From NCBI RefSeq assembly GCF_033110285.1, contig NZ_CP136995.1, positions 3,410,001-3,474,000 of the forward strand: DNA of 64,000 bases, read 5' to 3'. A program made the translations under genes and the position numbers. Source of the stretch: Ottowia sp. SB7-C50 (GTDB lineage: Bacteria > Pseudomonadota > Gammaproteobacteria > Burkholderiales > Burkholderiaceae_C). This document shows positions 1 through 11,138 of the stretch, piece after piece. Each line of letters opens with the position of its first letter. Positions within the stretch are counted from its first letter, which is position 1. A model generated the notes under the pieces. It was given only the letters and a program-made list of their open reading frames with translations. It was not told the origin of the DNA and made no database searches.

Positions 1-1
1 T

Positions 2-52
2 CACAACCCGCTGCCGGGCGCGCATTACCTCAAGGTCGATCTGCAGCCCTGA
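2..52 (+). CDS. C-terminal end of an unidentified protein (partial)
   Basis: An open frame enters from the left edge and ends at a TGA stop. Only about 16 residues are visible, ending in YLKVDLQP, which is too little to assign a family. A hairpin follows about 50 bases downstream, consistent with a real gene end. I cannot say what the product does. Confidence 0.45.
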   Translation, partial: HNPLPGAHYLKVDLQP

Positions 53-99
53 GCGCGCGGTGCAGCGGCGCGCGCCTTGCGCTCGGGCGCACAACGAAC

Positions 100-134
100 A
101 GAAGCCGCGCCTTCACCCGGAAAACGCGGCTTCT
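100..134. terminator. Hairpin between convergent genes
   Basis: A perfect 10-bp inverted repeat, AGAAGCCGCG and CGCGGCTTCT, with a 15-nt loop. It lies between the end of the left-edge gene and the end of the convergent peroxiredoxin gene. There is no clear T tract, so it may act as a transcript-end stabiliser rather than a textbook terminator. Confidence 0.5.
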
Positions 135-188
135 GCGCCGTATCGGCGGCGTGGGTAGCTACGATTTACATAGCACCCAGCGAGGCGT

Positions 189-695
189 TCAGCCCTTGGC
201 TTGCGCCAGCATGGTGGCGCCGTCGCTGACTTCGAATTTGCCCGGCGCCTCGACGTTGAGCGTGGCGACCTTGCCGTCCTTGACCAGCATCGAGTAGCGG
301 TTGCTGCGCAGGCCCATGCCCTTGCCGCTCAGGTCCAGCGTGAGGCCGGTGGCCTTGGCGAAGGCGGCGTCGCCGTCGGCGATCATGCGCACCTTGCCGT
401 CGCTCTTCTGGTCGCGCGCCCAGGCGCCCATGACGAACGGGTCGTTGACCGACACGCACCAGATTTCATCGACGCCCGCCGACTGCAGCGCGTCGAAATT
501 CTGGATATAGCTGGGCACGTGCTTGGCCGAGCAGGTGGGCGTGAAAGCGCCCGGCAGGCCGAAGATAGCGACCGTCTTGCCGGCGGTGGCCTGCGCCACG
601 TCCACCGGGTTGGGGCCCAGGCTGCAGCCGTTGCCTTCGACTTCGGAATACTCGGACAGCGTGACGGCGGGGAGGGTGTCTCCGACTTTGATCAT
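189..695 (-). CDS. Peroxiredoxin, Prx5-like (thioredoxin-fold thiol peroxidase)
   Basis: A 168-residue thiol peroxidase that reduces hydrogen and organic peroxides in the cytoplasm using an active-site cysteine. The peroxidatic motif PGAFTPTCS is visible with the cysteine at about residue 55, typical of the Prx5/PMP20 group; another cysteine at about 80 could be a resolving residue, but that is inference. The start chosen is the ATG giving MIKVGDTLP, which matches the usual family N-terminus; the frame is open further upstream but that extension is not peroxiredoxin-like. The gene follows the ribosomal block on the same strand but is separated from it by a terminator, so it is probably transcribed on its own. 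Confidence 0.93.
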   Translation of the reverse strand: MIKVGDTLPAVTLSEYSEVEGNGCSLGPNPVDVAQATAGKTVAIFGLPGAFTPTCSAKHVPSYIQNFDALQSAGVDEIWCVSVNDPFVMGAWARDQKSDGKVRMIADGDAAFAKATGLTLDLSGKGMGLRSNRYSMLVKDGKVATLNVEAPGKFEVSDGATMLAQAKG

Positions 696-751
696 GATGG
701 GTTGCTCCAGATAAGAGTGACGAACAGGCCGACCTGTGGCGGCCGCCCAAA

Positions 752-777
752 CAAAAACAGCCCACGCATTGTGGGCT
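752..777 (-). terminator. Rho-independent terminator after rpsQ
   Basis: Read on the minus strand, AGCCCAC and GTGGGCT pair around a 5-nt loop and are followed by a GTTTTTGT tract. It lies about 80 bases past the rpsQ stop and before the peroxiredoxin gene, so it closes the ribosomal operon here. Confidence 0.8.
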
Positions 778-855
778 GCTTCGGTCCCGCTTGCCGGCGG
801 CGCCTGTTTGGGCGTGCCGGCCGCGGGGTTTATGGCGCGATGATCGACGCGAAGG

Positions 856-1125
856 TCAGACCACCGCCGCCTTTTGCACCAGGCGCGTGGCGACCCAGTT
901 CTTGGTCTTGGACAGCGGACGGCTTTCCGTGATCTCGATCGTGTCGCCCAGCTTGTACTCGCCATTTTCATCATGGGCGTGGTACTTGCTGGAACGGATC
1001 AGGATCTTGTCGTAGATCGGGTGCTTGACGCGGCGCTCGATCAGCACGGTCACGGTCTTGGCGCGCTTGTCACTGACGACTTTGCCGATCAGGGTGCGCT
1101 TGAGGGATTTCTTTTCTTCCGTCAT
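856..1125 (-). CDS. rpsQ: 30S ribosomal protein S17
   Basis: Primary 16S rRNA-binding protein of the small subunit. The 89 residues match the family length and carry the expected core ([17 protein letters not shown] near the start, [17 protein letters not shown] in the middle). It is the last ribosomal gene of the block, 9 bases after rpmC. In most bacteria rplN would come next; here a terminator and a peroxiredoxin gene follow instead. Confidence 0.98.
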   Translation of the reverse strand: MTEEKKSLKRTLIGKVVSDKRAKTVTVLIERRVKHPIYDKILIRSSKYHAHDENGEYKLGDTIEITESRPLSKTKNWVATRLVQKAAVV

Positions 1126-1134
1126 GGTCGCTCC

Positions 1135-1347
1135 TTACTTGGCCCCAGCCTGCTTTTCAGCAGCCTGCTTCTCGGCGATCAGCGTCTTGGCGCGGGCGAT
1201 GGCGCGGCGCGTGGTCTTCAGCTGGCCGGTGTTGCTCAGCTGCTGGGTGGCCTTCTGCATGCGCAGGTTGAAGTGGGCCTTCTGCAGGTCCTTCACCTCA
1301 GCTTGCAGGCCGGCCACGTCTTTCTTGCGAAGTTCAGCGGTTTTCAT
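1135..1347 (-). CDS. rpmC: 50S ribosomal protein L29
   Basis: Small all-helical large-subunit protein near the exit tunnel. The sequence opens [18 protein letters not shown] and has the family's [10 protein letters not shown] helix. At 70 residues it is slightly longer than the usual 63-66 because of an Ala/Lys-rich tail ([12 protein letters not shown]). It lies between rplP and rpsQ with gaps of 15 and 9 bases, so it is clearly cotranscribed. Confidence 0.97.
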   Translation of the reverse strand: MKTAELRKKDVAGLQAEVKDLQKAHFNLRMQKATQQLSNTGQLKTTRRAIARAKTLIAEKQAAEKQAGAK

Positions 1348-1362
1348 CTGGTGTCCTCCTGA

Positions 1363-1779
1363 TTACTGGCCGATCATGCGGGCGACGAAGGTCGTGCGCA
1401 GCGGCAGCTTGGCCGCCGCCAGCGCGAAGGCTTCGCGTGCCAGCGCTTCGGGCACACCGACGATCTCGTACAGCACCTTGCCGGGCTGGATCTCGGCCAC
1501 GTAGTACTCGGGGTTGCCCTTGCCGTTGCCCATACGCACTTCGGCGGGCTTGGTGGAAATGGGCTTGTCCGGGAACACGCGGATCCAGATGCGGCCGCCG
1601 CGCTTGACGTGGCGCGAAATGGCGCGACGCGCGGATTCGATCTGGCGCGCCGTCAGGCGGCCGCGATCCGTCGACTTGAGGCCGAAGTCGCCGAAGGCCA
1701 CGGTATTGCCACGGGTGGCGATACCGGTGTTGCGGCCTTTCTGCTCCTTGCGGTACTTTCTGCGTGCAGGTTGCAGCAT
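1363..1779 (-). CDS. rplP: 50S ribosomal protein L16
   Basis: Large-subunit protein that helps form the A-site tRNA pocket. The 138 residues are the normal length and start [17 protein letters not shown]. The family's [21 protein letters not shown] segment, which contains the usual hydroxylated-arginine loop region, is intact. It follows rpsC after only 3 bases, suggesting translational coupling. Confidence 0.98.
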   Translation of the reverse strand: MLQPARRKYRKEQKGRNTGIATRGNTVAFGDFGLKSTDRGRLTARQIESARRAISRHVKRGGRIWIRVFPDKPISTKPAEVRMGNGKGNPEYYVAEIQPGKVLYEIVGVPEALAREAFALAAAKLPLRTTFVARMIGQ

Positions 1780-1782
1780 GGT

Positions 1783-2676
<894 letters not shown>

Positions 2677-2694
2677 GTTTCTCCAGGCCTTCTA

Positions 2695-3030
2695 TCAGTT
2701 GCCCACCGTCACGTACACGTGGCACGTGGGTTTGGACAGGCGGGCGCCACGGCCCTTGGCGCGAGCCGCCGAGCGCTTGAGCGTGGTGCCCTGCTCGACG
2801 TAGATGGTTTTCACGCGCAGCTCGTCGATGTCGGCGCCGTCGTTGTGTTCGGCGTTGGCGATCGCGGACTCCAGCACCTTCTTGATGATGCCGGCGGCCT
2901 TCTTCTGCGTGAAGTTGAGCGTGTTGATCGCCTGATCGACCTTCTTGCCGCGGATCAGGTCAGCCACGAGGCGCCCCTTGTCGACCGACAGGCGCACGCC
3001 ACGCAGGACGGCTTTGGTTTCGGTTGCCAT
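2695..3030 (-). CDS. rplV: 50S ribosomal protein L22
   Basis: Large-subunit protein whose beta hairpin lines the peptide exit tunnel. The 111 residues start [15 protein letters not shown], and the conserved hairpin segment [18 protein letters not shown] is present. It sits between rpsS and rpsC with short gaps, as in all S10 operons. Confidence 0.98.
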   Translation of the reverse strand: MATETKAVLRGVRLSVDKGRLVADLIRGKKVDQAINTLNFTQKKAAGIIKKVLESAIANAEHNDGADIDELRVKTIYVEQGTTLKRSAARAKGRGARLSKPTCHVYVTVGN

Positions 3031-3039
3031 GGTGCTTCC

Positions 3040-3315
3040 TTACTTCTTGGCTTTCTTGTCTGCCGCGTGACCCTTGAAGGTGCGCGTCAGAGCAAATTCG
3101 CCCAGCTTGTGGCCGACCATCTGGTCGGTGACGTAGACAGGCACGTGCTGCTTGCCGTTGTGCACGGCGATGGTCAGCCCGATGAACTCGGGCAGGATCA
3201 TGGAGCGGCGCGACCAGGTCTTGACCGGCTTCTTGTCTTTGGTCTCCACGGCCTTGTCGACCTTGGCCAGGAGGTGATGGTCCACAAACGGACCCTTTTT
3301 CAGAGAACGAGTCAT
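3040..3315 (-). CDS. rpsS: 30S ribosomal protein S19
   Basis: Small-subunit head protein that contacts S13 and the A-site region. The sequence of 91 residues begins [16 protein letters not shown] and carries the signature [20 protein letters not shown] and the [16 protein letters not shown] segment. Its length is normal and it lies 12 bases after rplB. Confidence 0.98.
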   Translation of the reverse strand: MTRSLKKGPFVDHHLLAKVDKAVETKDKKPVKTWSRRSMILPEFIGLTIAVHNGKQHVPVYVTDQMVGHKLGEFALTRTFKGHAADKKAKK

Positions 3316-3327
3316 GGTTTGTGGTCC

Positions 3328-4152
3328 TTACTTCTTGCGACGCGAAACGATCATGTTCTGCGTGCGCTTGTTGGCGCGGGTGCGGTAACCCTTGGTCAGG
3401 TTGCCCCACGGGTCGACCGGATGACGGCCCGACTTGGAGCGACCCTCGCCGCCGCCCATCGGGTGGTCGACCGGGTTCATCACGATGCCGCGCACGGTCG
3501 GGCGAATGCCCATCCAGCGCTTGACACCGGCCTTGCCGAGCTGGCGCAGGCTGTGCTCTTCGTTGGCGACTTCACCAATGGTGGCGCGGCATTCGATGTG
3601 CACCTTGCGGACTTCGCCCGAGCGCATGCGCACCTGGGCATAGGTACCTTCGCGCGCCAGCAGCGTGGCCGACGTGCCAGCCGAGCGGGCAATCTGCGCA
3701 CCGGCACCGGGCTTGAGCTCGATGCAGTGGATGGTCGAGCCGACCGGGATGTTGCGGATCGGCAGCGTGTTGCCGGCGCGGATCGGCGCTTCGGCGCCGC
3801 TCATGAGCTGGCTGCCCACTTCGACACCGCGCGGCGCGATGATGTAGCGGCGCTCGCCGTCGGCGTAGCACACCAGGGCGATGTGGGCCGAACGGTTCGG
3901 GTCGTACTCGATGCGCTCGACCTTGGCGGCGATGCCGTCCTTGTTGCGACGGAAATCGATCACGCGGTAGTGGTGGCGATGACCGCCGCCCTTGTGGCGC
4001 GTGGTGATGCGGCCGTTGTTGTTGCGGCCGGCCTTCTGGAACTGGGGCTCCAGCAGGGGCGCGAAGCCTTCACCCTTGTGCAGGTGGTCGCGCGAGACCT
4101 TGACCATGGCACGGCGGCCAGGCGAGGTCGGTTTGATCTTGATGACAGCCAT
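3328..4152 (-). CDS. rplB: 50S ribosomal protein L2
   Basis: One of the most conserved ribosomal proteins, needed for subunit joining and peptidyl transfer. The 274 residues include the [15 protein letters not shown] N-terminal region and the C-terminal stretch [14 protein letters not shown], which contains the histidine next to the peptidyl-transferase centre. It starts 3 bases after rplW ends, so coupling is likely. Confidence 0.98.
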   Translation of the reverse strand: MAVIKIKPTSPGRRAMVKVSRDHLHKGEGFAPLLEPQFQKAGRNNNGRITTRHKGGGHRHHYRVIDFRRNKDGIAAKVERIEYDPNRSAHIALVCYADGERRYIIAPRGVEVGSQLMSGAEAPIRAGNTLPIRNIPVGSTIHCIELKPGAGAQIARSAGTSATLLAREGTYAQVRMRSGEVRKVHIECRATIGEVANEEHSLRQLGKAGVKRWMGIRPTVRGIVMNPVDHPMGGGEGRSKSGRHPVDPWGNLTKGYRTRANKRTQNMIVSRRKK

Positions 4153-4155
4153 GGT

Positions 4156-4491
4156 TTACGCAGCCTCCCCGGACAGGTTCAGCTCTTGGCCTTCCTTGAG
4201 CAGGACATAGGCCTTGCGCACGTGGTCACGGCGACCGACGGTGCGACCAAAGCGCTTGGTCTTGCCCTTGATGTTGGCGACCGAGACACCCTTGACTTGC
4301 ACGTTGAACAGCAGTTCGACGGCGGCCTTGATTTCAGGCTTGGTGGCGTCGCGCAGCACCTTGAAGGTGACGGCATTGGACTTTTCGGCCACCATGGTGG
4401 CCTTTTCGGAGATCACCGGAGCGACGAGCACCTGCATCAGGCGGCCTTCGTCGAACTGGCGCTCTTTCGGGCTGGGATTGATGCGGCTCAT
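4156..4491 (-). CDS. rplW: 50S ribosomal protein L23
   Basis: Exit-tunnel protein that docks trigger factor and the signal recognition particle. I start it at the ATG giving [11 protein letters not shown] (111 residues). That ATG overlaps the rplD stop as ATGA, a coupling arrangement; the frame is open much further upstream, but that part is antisense-like shadow. The L23 core [14 protein letters not shown] and the terminal [16 protein letters not shown] are visible. Confidence 0.97.
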   Translation of the reverse strand: MSRINPSPKERQFDEGRLMQVLVAPVISEKATMVAEKSNAVTFKVLRDATKPEIKAAVELLFNVQVKGVSVANIKGKTKRFGRTVGRRDHVRKAYVLLKEGQELNLSGEAA

Positions 4492-5108
4492 GCGAACATC
4501 TCCTTGAGCTTGTCGATGGCACCCTTGGTGACCAGCACCTTCTTGTAGTGCACCAGCGACACCGGATCGGCGTAGCGCGGCTCGATGACCAGCACGTTGC
4601 CGAGGTTGCGCGACGCCAAGTACAGGTTCTCGTCGACCTCGTCGGCGATGACCAGCACGGAGTCGAGCTTCATGTCCTTGAATTTCTGCGCCAGCTGCTT
4701 GGTCTTGGGCGAATCGACCTTCATCGACTCGACCACGGCCAAGCGGCCTTCGCGGGCCAACTGCGAGAAGATGGACGCCATGCCGGCGCGGTACATCTTC
4801 TTGTTGATCTTCTGGCTGAAGTTCTCGTTGGGCATGTTCGGGAAGGTCCGACCACCGCCACGCCACAGCGGCGAAGACGTCATGCCGGCGCGGGCGTTGC
4901 CCGTGCCCTTCTGGCGGAACGGCTTCTTGGTGCTGTGCTTGACCTGCTGACGGTCCTTCTGGGCACGCGTGCCTTGGCGCGCGTTGGCCTGATAGGCGAC
5001 GACGAGCTGGTGAATCAGCGCTTCGTTGTAGTCACGACCGAACACGGTCTCGGGCGCATCCACCTTGGACGCGGCCTGGCCCTGGTCGTTCAGGAGTTCG
5101 AGCTGCAT
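4488..5108 (-). CDS. rplD: 50S ribosomal protein L4
   Basis: Large-subunit protein with an extended loop reaching the exit tunnel; in enterobacteria it also represses its own operon. The 206 residues include the loop signature [20 protein letters not shown] and a normal C-terminal fold. It overlaps rplC by one base (TAATG) and rplW by four (ATGA). I see no E. coli-type S10 leader, so autoregulation by L4 cannot be claimed here. Confidence 0.98.
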   Translation of the reverse strand: MQLELLNDQGQAASKVDAPETVFGRDYNEALIHQLVVAYQANARQGTRAQKDRQQVKHSTKKPFRQKGTGNARAGMTSSPLWRGGGRTFPNMPNENFSQKINKKMYRAGMASIFSQLAREGRLAVVESMKVDSPKTKQLAQKFKDMKLDSVLVIADEVDENLYLASRNLGNVLVIEPRYADPVSLVHYKKVLVTKGAIDKLKEMFA

Positions 5109-5785
5109 TACTTGGCCTCCCCTGCGGTCGCGCGGGCCTTGACGGCGGGACGCACGGTCACGAAGCCGCCACGCGAGCCGGGCACGGCGCCCTTGATCAG
5201 CAGCAGTTGACGCGCTTCGTCGATGCGGATGACGTCCAGGTTCTGGGTGGTGACGGTTTCGTCGCCCATGTGGCCGGTCATCTTCTTGCCCGGGAACACG
5301 CGGCCCGGATCCTGCGCCATGGAGATCGAGCCCGGCACGTTGTGCGAACGGCTGTTGCCGTGCGACGCGCGCTGCGACTTGAAGTTGTGGCGCTTGATGG
5401 TGCCGGCGTAGCCCTTGCCGATGGAAGTGCCCTGCACGTCCACCTTCTGGCCGACAGCGAACACGTCGGTCACGGGAACGGCGGTGCCGGCGGCGTACTT
5501 GCCCGCCACATCGTCAGCGACACGGAATTCCTGGGTGATTTCGCCAGCTTCGACGCCGGCCTTGGCGAGGTGACCCGCCTCGGGCTTGGTGACGCGCGAA
5601 GCCTTGCGCGCACCGAACGTGACCTGCAGGGCCACGTAGCCATCGTTTTCCTGGGTCTTGACCTGGGTGACGCGGTTGTTCGACACATCGACCACCGTGA
5701 CAGGCACTGCATCGCCGTCATCGGTGAACAGACGCATCATGCCCACCTTGCGCCCCAGCAACCCCAATCGATTGCTTTGACTCAT
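5108..5785 (-). CDS. rplC: 50S ribosomal protein L3
   Basis: Early-assembly large-subunit protein. It has 225 residues, opens [18 protein letters not shown] a few residues after the start, and contains the [18 protein letters not shown] region that holds the glutamine/asparagine site next to the peptidyl-transferase centre. A 185-base gap separates it from rpsJ, and that gap holds a good promoter, so rplC may head its own transcript as well as being read through from upstream. Confidence 0.98.
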   Translation of the reverse strand: MSQSNRLGLLGRKVGMMRLFTDDGDAVPVTVVDVSNNRVTQVKTQENDGYVALQVTFGARKASRVTKPEAGHLAKAGVEAGEITQEFRVADDVAGKYAAGTAVPVTDVFAVGQKVDVQGTSIGKGYAGTIKRHNFKSQRASHGNSRSHNVPGSISMAQDPGRVFPGKKMTGHMGDETVTTQNLDVIRIDEARQLLLIKGAVPGSRGGFVTVRPAVKARATAGEAK

Positions 5786-5887
5786 TTATTGCTCCATGAC
5801 TTTCGCCGCGCCCGCTGCAATTGGCCTGCGCGTTTGGAATGCGAAAGAGAGTTGAAATTCTTGACCAGAAATTAGGCCAAGCCCTAA

Positions 5888-5916
5888 ATCATAACGCGGA
5901 CTCGCCGTTCTGGCAA
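5888..5916 (-). promoter_or_regulatory. Internal sigma-70 promoter before rplC
   Basis: On the minus strand, TTGCCA (5911-5916), a 17-base spacer and TATGAT (5888-5893) make a near-consensus promoter about 100 bases before the rplC start. An 8-bp inverted repeat, CGCGGACT and AGTCCGCG (5895-5902 and 5916-5923), fills the spacer and touches the -35 element, so a regulator or an RNA hairpin could act here. The function of the repeat is inference. Confidence 0.7.
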
Positions 5917-5970
5917 GTCCGCGTCAGGCCAGGGCGCAGCAGACCCGCGCCCCGTGCGTTCAGCGTGCAA

Positions 5971-6285
5971 TTACTGCAGCTTGATTTCGACGTCCACGCC
6001 GGCCGGCAGGTCGAGCTTCATCAGCGCGTCCACGGTCTTGTCGGTCGGGTCGACGATGTCCATCAGACGCTGGTGCGTGCGGATCTCGAACTGGTCGCGG
6101 CTCGACTTGTTGACGTGCGGCGAGCGCAGGATGTCGAAGCGCTTCATGCGCGTGGGCAGAGGCACGGGGCCCTTGACCACAGCGCCGGTGCGCTTGGCGG
6201 TGTCGACGATCTCGGCGGCGGACTGGTCGATCAGCTTGTAATCGAACGCCTTCAGGCGGATGCGGATTTTTTGCTTGGTAGCCAT
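5971..6285 (-). CDS. rpsJ: 30S ribosomal protein S10 (NusE)
   Basis: Small-subunit head protein that also works as the NusE antitermination factor with NusB. The sequence of 104 residues starts [18 protein letters not shown] and includes the family segment [20 protein letters not shown]. It lies 13 bases after the true tuf stop, so it is part of the str transcript, and is followed by an unusual 185-base gap before rplC. Confidence 0.98.
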   Translation of the reverse strand: MATKQKIRIRLKAFDYKLIDQSAAEIVDTAKRTGAVVKGPVPLPTRMKRFDILRSPHVNKSSRDQFEIRTHQRLMDIVDPTDKTVDALMKLDLPAGVDVEIKLQ

Positions 6286-6298
6286 GACGGTCCGCTCC

Positions 6299-7490
<1,192 letters not shown>

Positions 7491-7628
7491 TTTTAAAAAC
7501 TCCAATGAAAGAACAACGCCCGTGGCCGGTTTAAGGTCTGCACCCGGGTGCGTTGAATCGCTTCAGCACGGGCACTGGGCGGCCCCGGATCGCAGACCGT
7601 CTGACCAGAAGCCAGACTGTTAACTACA

Positions 7629-7677
7629 AAATTGATAGCTGTCGGCACTTACTGGGCAAGCGCTGGCAGCCTGTTTC
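7629..7677 (+). repeat. Family R1 palindromic repeat, fusA-tuf gap
   Basis: Degenerate copy of the window-wide element whose core reads GATAGCTG...GCGCTTG...CAAGCGC...GGCAG. Here TTGATAGCTGTCGGCACTT is followed by GGGCAAGCGCTGGCAGCC. Confidence 0.7.
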
Positions 7678-7685
7678 GCTCAAGA

Positions 7686-9788
7686 TTACTTGGCACGCGA
7701 AGCCACGATGGCGTCGGCCACGTTCTTGGGCGCTTCGGCGTAGTGCTTGAACTCCATCGTGTACGTGGCGCGGCCTTGCGTGGCCGAGCGCAGCGTGGTG
7801 GAGTAGCCAAACATCTCGGACAGCGGCACCTCGGCCTTGATGATCTTGCCGCCACCGGCCATGTCGTCCATGCCCTGCACCATGCCGCGACGGCTGGACA
7901 GGTCGCCCATCACGTTGCCGGCGTAGTCTTCAGGCGTTTCCACCTCGACGGCCATCATGGGCTCGAGGATGACGGGGGTGGCCTTCTTGGCGGCTTCCTT
8001 GAAGCCGAAGATGGCGGCCATCTTGAACGCCTGTTCGGACGAGTCCACGTCGTGGTACGAACCGAAGGTCAGGCGCACCTTGACATCGACCACAGGGTAG
8101 CCGGCCAGCACGCCGCTGGTGAGCGCTTCTTCCACGCCCTTTTGCACGGCGGGGATGTATTCGCGCGGCACCACGCCGCCCTTGATCTCGTCAACGAATT
8201 CGAAGCCCTTGCCCGGCTCCTGCGGCTCCAGCGTGAAGACGACGTGGCCGTATTGGCCCTTGCCGCCCGACTGGCGCACGAACTTGCCTTCGACATCGGA
8301 CACGGTCTTGCGCACGGTCTCGCGGTAGGCCACCTGCGGCTTGCCGACGTTGGCCTCGACGCCGAATTCGCGCTTCATGCGGTCGACGATGATCTCCAGG
8401 TGCAGCTCGCCCATGCCGGAGATGATGGTCTGGCCCGATTCCTCGTCGGTGCGCACGCGGAACGACGGGTCTTCCGACGCCAGGCGCTGCAGCGCAATGC
8501 CCATCTTTTCCTGGTCGGCCTTGGTCTTGGGTTCCACGGCCTGCGAAATCACGGGCTCGGGGAACACCATGCGCTCCAGCACGATGGCCGCGCTGGGGTC
8601 GGACAGGGTTTCACCCGTCGTCACGTCCTTCAGGCCCACGCAGGCGGCGATGTCGCCGGCGATGATCTCTTCGATCTCGATGCGCTCGTTGGCCATCATC
8701 TGCACGATGCGGCCGATGCGCTCTTTCTTGCCCTTGATGGTGTTGAGCACGGTGTCGCCCTTCTTCAGCACGCCGGAATAGACGCGCACGAAGGTGAGCT
8801 GGCCGACGAACGGGTCGGTCATGAGCTTGAACGCCAGCGCCGAGAACTTCTCGCTGTCATCGGCCTTGCGGCTGATGGGGTTCTCGTCGTCGTCGGTGCC
8901 GGCCACGGGCGGGATGTCCGCCGGCGAAGGCAGGTAGTCGATCACGGCGTCGAGCATGCGCTGCACGCCCTTGTTCTTGAACGCGGTGCCGCACAGCATG
9001 GGCTGGATTTCGGTGCTGATGGTGCGCGCGCGCAGGCCCTGCTTGATCTCGTCCTCGGAAAGGTCGCCCTCTTCCAGGTACTTGTTCATCAGCTCTTCGC
9101 TGGACTCGGCCGCGGCCTCGACCATGTTCTCGCGCCACTTCTTGGCGTCGGCCTGCAGTTCGGCCGGGATGTCCTGGTAATCGAACTTCATGCCTTGCGA
9201 GGCTTCGTCCCAGATGATGGCTTTCATCTTGAGCAGGTCGACCACGCCCTTGAAGTTTTCTTCGGCACCAATGGGAATCACCACCGGCACGGGGTTGGCC
9301 TTCAGGCGCAGCTTCATCTGGTCATAGACCTTGAAGAAGTTGGCGCCGGTGCGGTCCATCTTGTTGACGAAGGCCAGGCGCGGCACCTTGTGCTTGTTGG
9401 CCTGGCGCCAGACGGTTTCAGACTGGGGCTGCACGCCACCCACGGCGCAGTACACCATGCAGGCGCCGTCCAGCACGCGCATGGAACGCTCCACCTCGAT
9501 GGTGAAGTCCACGTGGCCGGGGGTGTCGATGATGTTGAAGCGGTGCTCGGGGTAGGACAGGTCCATGCCCTTCCAGAAGCAGGTGACGGCCGACGAGGTG
9601 ATCGTGATGCCGCGCTCTTGTTCCTGCTCCATCCAGTCGGTGGTGGCTGCGCCATCGTGCACTTCGCCCAGCTTGTGGTTCACGCCGGTGTAGAACAGGA
9701 TGCGTTCGGTCGTGGTGGTCTTGCCGGCGTCGATGTGCGCCGAGATGCCGATGTTGCGATAGCGCTCGATGGGGGTTTTGCGAGCCAT
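7686..9788 (-). CDS. fusA: Elongation factor G
   Basis: Ribosomal translocation GTPase, 700 residues, the usual length. It starts [20 protein letters not shown], with the P-loop [13 protein letters not shown], the DTPGHVDFT motif and NKMDRTGA in domain I. Domains II-V follow without a break, including the domain IV region [10 protein letters not shown]. It lies between rpsG and tuf in the classical str order, with a 195-base gap before tuf that contains one palindromic repeat copy. Confidence 0.98.
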   Translation of the reverse strand: MARKTPIERYRNIGISAHIDAGKTTTTERILFYTGVNHKLGEVHDGAATTDWMEQEQERGITITSSAVTCFWKGMDLSYPEHRFNIIDTPGHVDFTIEVERSMRVLDGACMVYCAVGGVQPQSETVWRQANKHKVPRLAFVNKMDRTGANFFKVYDQMKLRLKANPVPVVIPIGAEENFKGVVDLLKMKAIIWDEASQGMKFDYQDIPAELQADAKKWRENMVEAAAESSEELMNKYLEEGDLSEDEIKQGLRARTISTEIQPMLCGTAFKNKGVQRMLDAVIDYLPSPADIPPVAGTDDDENPISRKADDSEKFSALAFKLMTDPFVGQLTFVRVYSGVLKKGDTVLNTIKGKKERIGRIVQMMANERIEIEEIIAGDIAACVGLKDVTTGETLSDPSAAIVLERMVFPEPVISQAVEPKTKADQEKMGIALQRLASEDPSFRVRTDEESGQTIISGMGELHLEIIVDRMKREFGVEANVGKPQVAYRETVRKTVSDVEGKFVRQSGGKGQYGHVVFTLEPQEPGKGFEFVDEIKGGVVPREYIPAVQKGVEEALTSGVLAGYPVVDVKVRLTFGSYHDVDSSEQAFKMAAIFGFKEAAKKATPVILEPMMAVEVETPEDYAGNVMGDLSSRRGMVQGMDDMAGGGKIIKAEVPLSEMFGYSTTLRSATQGRATYTMEFKHYAEAPKNVADAIVASRAK

Positions 9789-9799
9789 GGTGAATCCTT

Positions 9800-9900
9800 G
9801 TGGGGGTTGGGCGTTGAGCGTTGAGCGTTCAGCGAAAACAATCGCGCCCCGACGGGCGGGGCAGCACGGAGACGCTCAACGCGAAACGCCGAACGCTGAA
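9800..9900. repeat. Imperfect long inverted repeat, fusA-rpsG gap
   Basis: Two arms of about 30 bases built from GCGTTGAGCGTT and AACGCTGAACC units face each other around a GC-rich centre that itself holds a small hairpin (GCCCCGACGGGCGGGGC). The whole gap between fusA and rpsG can fold into one long hairpin. It may affect mRNA processing within the str transcript; that is inference. Confidence 0.65.
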
Positions 9901-9906
9901 CCGAAT

Positions 9907-10377
9907 TTAGAAGCGGAAGTGGCTGAAGGCCTTGTTGGCTTCGGCCATGCGGTGCACTTCGTCGCGGCGCTTCATGGCGCCGCCACGGCCTTCCGTGGCC
10001 TCGAGCAGTTCGTTGGCCAGACGCATGGCCATGGACTTTTCGCCGCGCTTGCGGGCGGCTTCCTTGATCCAGCGCATCGACAGCGCCAGACGGCGCACGG
10101 GACGCACTTCGACCGGCACCTGGTAGTTGGCGCCACCGACGCGGCGAGACTTCACCTCGACCATCGGCTTGACGTTGTTGATGGCGACCGTGAAGAGTTC
10201 GAGCGGATCCTTGCCGCTTTTCTTCTCCATGGTTTCGAGCGCACCGTAGATGATGCGCTCGGCAACCGCCTTCTTGCCGCCTTCCATGATCACGTTCATG
10301 AACTTGGAGAGCTCGACATTGCCGTACTTGGGATCCGGCAGGATTTCGCGTTTGGGGACTTCACGACGACGTGGCAT
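9907..10377 (-). CDS. rpsG: 30S ribosomal protein S7
   Basis: Primary 16S rRNA-binding protein of the small-subunit head. The 156 residues start [19 protein letters not shown], with the conserved [18 protein letters not shown] and [14 protein letters not shown] segments. Length and order (after rpsL, before fusA) are standard for the str operon. Confidence 0.98.
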   Translation of the reverse strand: MPRRREVPKREILPDPKYGNVELSKFMNVIMEGGKKAVAERIIYGALETMEKKSGKDPLELFTVAINNVKPMVEVKSRRVGGANYQVPVEVRPVRRLALSMRWIKEAARKRGEKSMAMRLANELLEATEGRGGAMKRRDEVHRMAEANKAFSHFRF

Positions 10378-10542
10378 GTTTCACCTCTTGACTTGCTTCA
10401 GTTGGCGGCCGGAGGAGTCCTGTTCTCCGCTCGCCCGGCAGACCCATCGGGAGCCTGCACTTACTCGACCTGGCTGGCAGGTCACTACGCTCGACACCGG
10501 GTTGCCGCCCGATCCGAACACCAAAAAAACAACGAAGGGGGC

Positions 10543-10920
10543 TTAGGCCTTCTTCGGGCGCTTGGCGCCGTACTTGGAACGCGACTGCTTGCGGTCTTTC
10601 ACGCCTTGCAGGTCGAGCGAGCCGCGCACGATGTGGTAGCGCACGCCGGGCAAGTCCTTGACACGGCCGCCGCGCACCAGCACCACGCTGTGCTCCTGCA
10701 GGTTGTGGCCTTCACCGCCGATGTACGAGATGACCTCGAAACCGTTGGTCAGGCGCACCTTGGCGACTTTACGAAGCGCCGAGTTCGGCTTCTTGGGCGT
10801 CGTGGTGTACACACGCGTGCACACACCGCGGCGCTGCGGGCAGTTCTGCATCGCGGGGCTCTTGGACTTGGTCTTCTCGACGGTCCGCCCCTGACGCACC
10901 AGTTGACTGATGGTTGGCAT
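10543..10920 (-). CDS. rpsL: 30S ribosomal protein S12
   Basis: Decoding-centre protein and first gene of the str operon. The 125 residues start [14 protein letters not shown]. The two loops where streptomycin-resistance changes arise, [12 protein letters not shown] and [13 protein letters not shown], carry the wild-type lysines. A strong promoter sits about 160 bases upstream. Confidence 0.98.
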   Translation of the reverse strand: MPTISQLVRQGRTVEKTKSKSPAMQNCPQRRGVCTRVYTTTPKKPNSALRKVAKVRLTNGFEVISYIGGEGHNLQEHSVVLVRGGRVKDLPGVRYHIVRGSLDLQGVKDRKQSRSKYGAKRPKKA

Positions 10921-11081
10921 TGAAAAATAGTCCCTAAACGCTTGAATTCCAGCGCGTCGGCAGGGTGCAACCCGTGCCGGTCAACCCGAAGGCAAGAAGC
11001 CAGGCCGCAAGGCCAAACCGCTCGATCAACCCCTCAAGCCGCGCAAACGACTTTCCCGCCCCAATTGCGGAAAAGCTTTAA

Positions 11082-11110
11082 AGTATAGCCCGGATCGGGG
11101 TTATCCGCAA
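11082..11110 (-). promoter_or_regulatory. Promoter of the str operon
   Basis: On the minus strand TTGCGG (11105-11110), a 17-base spacer and TATACT (11082-11087) form a good sigma-70 promoter. It leaves a leader of roughly 155 bases before rpsL, long enough to hold regulatory structure, although I could not define one. Confidence 0.72.
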
Positions 11111-11138
11111 TGGCCGGCCGGGCGGCGCGTCAGCGCGC

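Noticed and set aside
7491..7628. Possible tRNA gene before tuf
   Set aside because: GTCAGACGGTCTGC-type short inverted repeats occur, but no cloverleaf with a T arm and acceptor stem can be formed by eye.
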